This document shows positions 61,004 to 64,000 of a stretch of DNA of 64,000 nt, in pieces. The stretch covers positions 28,372,978 to 28,436,977 of the forward strand of contig NC_092012.1 in assembly GCF_042242105.1 (NCBI RefSeq), written 5' to 3'. Position numbers and translations under genes: made by a program. The stretch is from Pempheris klunzingeri. Its lineage: Eukaryota; Chordata; Actinopteri; Acropomatiformes; Pempheridae. The notes under the pieces were generated by a model. The model had not been told where the DNA came from. It did no database searches and saw only the letters and a program-made list of their open reading frames with translations. Each line of letters opens with the position of its first letter. Position 1 is the stretch's first letter.

Positions 61004-63186
61004 ATGTCGGAAGCTGCTGCTGAGGAAGTTTCTGTTTTATCATCCATTTACTGCGGAGAAGGAGAGTTCCGGCTCGTCCAGCAGGCTGGTAACGTCAGTT
61101 AACTCTTAAAACTACTCCACCATGTCACCAAATATTTGTAAAGTCTTTGTAGAAACGCTGAAGCTGTACCAGTATTTAGCTAAAGCTGAGTTTCCAAATA
61201 CTCTATGTGAATATTAGATTACCAAAGCCTAATAAAAGATAAGTTTGAAATGTGAACAGAGAATTCAGATTACAGGGTCACTTCATTAAACTAGAGACAG
61301 AATACGTTGGAAAACAAAAAAAAACCCTGAAAAGAAAATGTGTTCTAATATTAATATTTTTGTGAATAGTTTACTTCAAAATCAAACCTTGAAAATCTCA
61401 CCCCTCATACAGATACATGGAAACAGAATACTGAGTTCCACAATATTCTTCTTCTTTTTAATGTAAACGTTTCCAGTGTAAATAAAATGCATTTAGCACA
61501 TTCAGCATCGGTCGGTCTAATCAGATTTCCAGCTCTGGCAAAACTACAGACGTAGTTTACTGTTATCTAAAAAGGTCTGAGGTAACAACTGGTTATCATG
61601 AAAAAAATGTCATACTTTTAAAATTGCCACATGGTAGAGATGTAACCAAGTCATTCTTGACAATGTAATTAATGTAATTACAACATTTTCAAATGTAATC
61701 TGGGCTAATTAATGTTGTGATTTGACATAGACGTGTCACTCATTACCAATCAACCCTGATAGATAATAATAATGTGGACCAACACGGTCTCTGCGTGTCC
61801 CGTCATGTGTCTCATTCACTTCAATAAAAAGAACATGGATAGTGGACTTTAAAAATCTGTAGTTCTGCTGCCTGAAGGCACCGCTGTGACGTCCCTCTGT
61901 TTGCCCTCAGGACAGGATGGGCTCGTGGTCCAGATCAACAGCACTGTTGGAGGAGAAACGGGGCTGGACGTGAGTCTGCTGTTCCATCTGCACCCCCGCT
62001 ACCCCTCCTGCCCCCCCGACATCTCCGTGTCTTCCACTGGCCTTTCTAGGAGTCTGTGTCACCACATCAGACAGAAGCTGCTGGACCAAGCTGCAGCCTT
62101 AGCCCCAGAACCAATGGTTCATCAGCTAGTGGAGTGGCTACAGGTAATTACAGAAGTATCATTTAAAACAAAATCTGTGGAGATCATCAGTAATGATGTG
62201 CCAAATGTGTGCTGTGTTAACAACAGCAGTGTGAGGAGTTGACGGAGGACTGCAGAGGAGTAGAGGAGGAGGTGAAAGAGAGAGAAGAGGAGGAGGAGTG
62301 GACTGCAGTGCTGTCGTTGGACCACATCCGGTCTCTAAAGCGTTACGTCAGTCTGCTGGAGCGCTGGACCCAGCAGCTACAGCTCACTGGGAGGCTGTTA
62401 CTGGGACGAAGTATACTGATTATTTTACAGGGAGCCAGACCCAGCATCAAGGTACCATCATGTTAAACCTGGCGTCACACGAAGTCTGGCAAACCTGTTT
62501 TTGTGTATGTGTAGACCTGTGTACAGTATGTCCATACAGTGCCTGCTATGTATTGGTTGATTATGCACAGCAAAAAATATGAGCACGTGTTAAAAAGGCT
62601 ATGTATATCACTCCTACATTAACACAGTCAGTTATTCAATCGAATAATAGCCCTGGAGGAGCTCTAGATGAGATTCCCCCCAAAATTAATCTAAAAAACA
62701 GTCATTAAATACATTCATTTGTATTTACTACCAATGCTGTAATGATGCAAAGCCGGTTGAAAATGTATCCCTTTAATATTGTACTCTTTGTTGGTTTTTA
62801 GCTGTCAGGTCATGCACTGTCTCCCTTTGCAGTCTATTCTGATTGTTATCACTGTGATCATGTCTCTTCAGGAGTTTTGTCGCCTTTTGAAAACAGCGAA
62901 GGTGGACGTAGATTCTTCAGGCAGGAAATGCAAAGAGAGAATGATGAAGGTTCTCATTGAAACCCCGTGGAGTGGCCGTAGGTATGGATGACTAGATCCT
63001 CATAACCAATGTTGGATGACACGTGGCTGTTATACTGCAGCTCTCAAATGGTTTCTCTGTGTTTCTATCAGTCTCCAGGGTTTTGTAGTGAAGAACTACC
63101 AGTCGTCAACGGAGCTGACGGCAGCCTTCGAGGATATCAGCATGATGGAGCTCTACCAGCAGATACTGCCATCACTAAGTGACTGA
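61004..63186 (+). CDS. rwdd3: RWD domain-containing protein 3 (RSUME)
   Basis: Five plus-strand exons: 61004-61088, 61911-62143, 62227-62451, 62872-62981 and 63072-63186. They join in consistent phase to 255 residues (human 267). The protein starts [20 protein letters not shown], the usual RWD opening, and continues with [18 protein letters not shown] (the RWD YPxxxP loop). Next come [69 protein letters not shown] and a C-terminal [13 protein letters not shown]. In the family RWDD3 binds the SUMO E2 enzyme UBC9, enhances SUMO conjugation and stabilises targets such as HIF1A and IkB; it acts in nucleus and cytoplasm. Residues between the RWD and C-terminal parts form an acidic Glu run ([12 protein letters not shown]). 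The exon 3 acceptor is a CAGCAG tandem, so one Gln may be optional. Confidence 0.95.
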
Positions 63187-64000
63187 CAGCTCATGGGTTA
63201 CCTAGGTGACCGCAGGTGACTGGATCTGAATATTCAGACAAGACTCACAGCGAGCCGAACTGTAGAAATCCAGAAAGAAATCCAGATGAAATGTCTTAGA
63301 AGCGTCGTCCCGATACAACACAACACTAACTGTGCTGTAGCACTGGTTCAACAGCAGACACAAGGGGAGTGATGGTCGACTGGTGTCTAACCCAGAAAAA
63401 ACATCATTCTGTTACTGCTAACTTAATTTTCATTGATTGATTTCATTGATGACTGATAACAGATTAACAGACCAGACATTACTTCTGGTTATTTATAGTT
63501 ACTATATTGTATCAGTGAAGCTTATTTAACTATTCAGTTTCTGAGATGTTTTCTTTTTTTTTTGTGTCCTGTTTTTTTTTTTATTGTTCATCTGCATCAT
63601 TCAAAGCTTAAGAGAGAAGAGGAAGTAAAAAACATTTTCTTGATTCTGATGCTTTGTTATTACTGTTTTGCTGCTTAGTCACGAGTATTTAATGTAATGT
63701 AATGCGTCTATCCAAGGCTACAGCCTGTCCGTCCTTGGGAGCTGGATCTCTCCTTCACTGTGGTGCTCCCGGAGGTTTCTCTTTTCCCACTGGGTTTTTT
63801 GAGTTTTTCCTTCCCGAAGAAGGAGGGTCATAAAGGGCAGGTGATGCCTCTGACAGATCCACCGGACTGATCCATTGGCCTCATCGACTGCTGGACTCTT
63901 TATTAGATTGTTTGTTCGCTTACACTTGTTATTTCAGTGAACTTTGTAAAGCACTATGAGACACTCTGTTGTGATATTGGGCTATACAAATACATTGAAT
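63187..64000. other. rwdd3 3' UTR and downstream repeat
   Basis: The left half is probable rwdd3 3' UTR. It has T-runs at about 63551-63582 and no canonical AATAAA that I could place with confidence. The right end is a LINE-type tail. Confidence 0.5.
63690..64000 (+). repeat. L2-type LINE 3' end, runs off the window
   Basis: The segments GGAGGTTTCTCTTTTCCCAC, GAGTTTTTCCTTCCCGAAGA, TTGTAAAGCACTATGAGACA and GGGCTATACAAATACATTGA follow the known teleost LINE tail ('GGTTTCTTCCTG..GGGAGTTTTTCCTTGCC..GTAAAGCGCTTTGAGACA..GCTATACAAATAAA'). The copy is truncated at its 5' end. Confidence 0.6.

Overview
This window is ordinary vertebrate nuclear DNA, almost certainly from a ray-finned (teleost) fish. 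Genes are split into many short exons with GT-AG introns and phase-consistent joins. Long (CA)n/(GT)n microsatellites are everywhere. The repeats are of teleost type: Tc1/mariner elements, a piggyBac-like MITE, L2/Rex1-type LINE tails and a tRNA-derived SINE. The encoded proteins align by eye along their length with human proteins I know. All gene calls come from reading the translated exons; no database search was run.

Layout from left to right. (1) 1033-2472 minus: first two coding exons of ubap1l; the rest lies off the left edge. (2) 5685-8767 minus: pdcd7, five exons, complete. (3) 11871-18978 plus: spg21 (maspardin), eight coding exons, complete. (4) 22203-30143 minus: shcbp1, thirteen exons, complete. 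(5) 33269-34258 plus: tssc4, coding part in one exon, head-to-head with shcbp1. (6) 41600-55033 plus: ano9, twenty-three coding exons from the start chosen here. (7) 56986-58595: a full-length but broken Tc1-like transposon. (8) 61004-63186 plus: rwdd3, five exons. The spaces between hold decayed transposons, microsatellites and unassigned sequence.

The genes do not form one pathway. ubap1l is an ESCRT-I type adaptor, and pdcd7 belongs to the U11/U12 (minor spliceosome) snRNP. spg21 is an endosomal alpha/beta-hydrolase-fold protein, and shcbp1 a midbody/cytokinesis beta-helix protein. tssc4 is a U5 snRNP assembly factor, ano9 a TMEM16-family membrane protein, and rwdd3 a sumoylation enhancer. 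The ubap1l-pdcd7 pair, with spg21 nearby, recalls human 15q22. tssc4-ano9 recalls human 11p15.5, and shcbp1 and rwdd3 come from other human chromosomes, so the window is a mosaic of small synteny blocks.

I found no clearly undescribed biological system. The points most worth a second look are these: splice acceptors whose pyrimidine tract is replaced by (GT)n; an in-frame, stop-free 81-nt intron in spg21; a cysteine cluster in ano9; two perfect hairpins; a 281-bp piggyBac-like MITE with intact TTAA sites; and a possible N-terminally extended tssc4 isoform.
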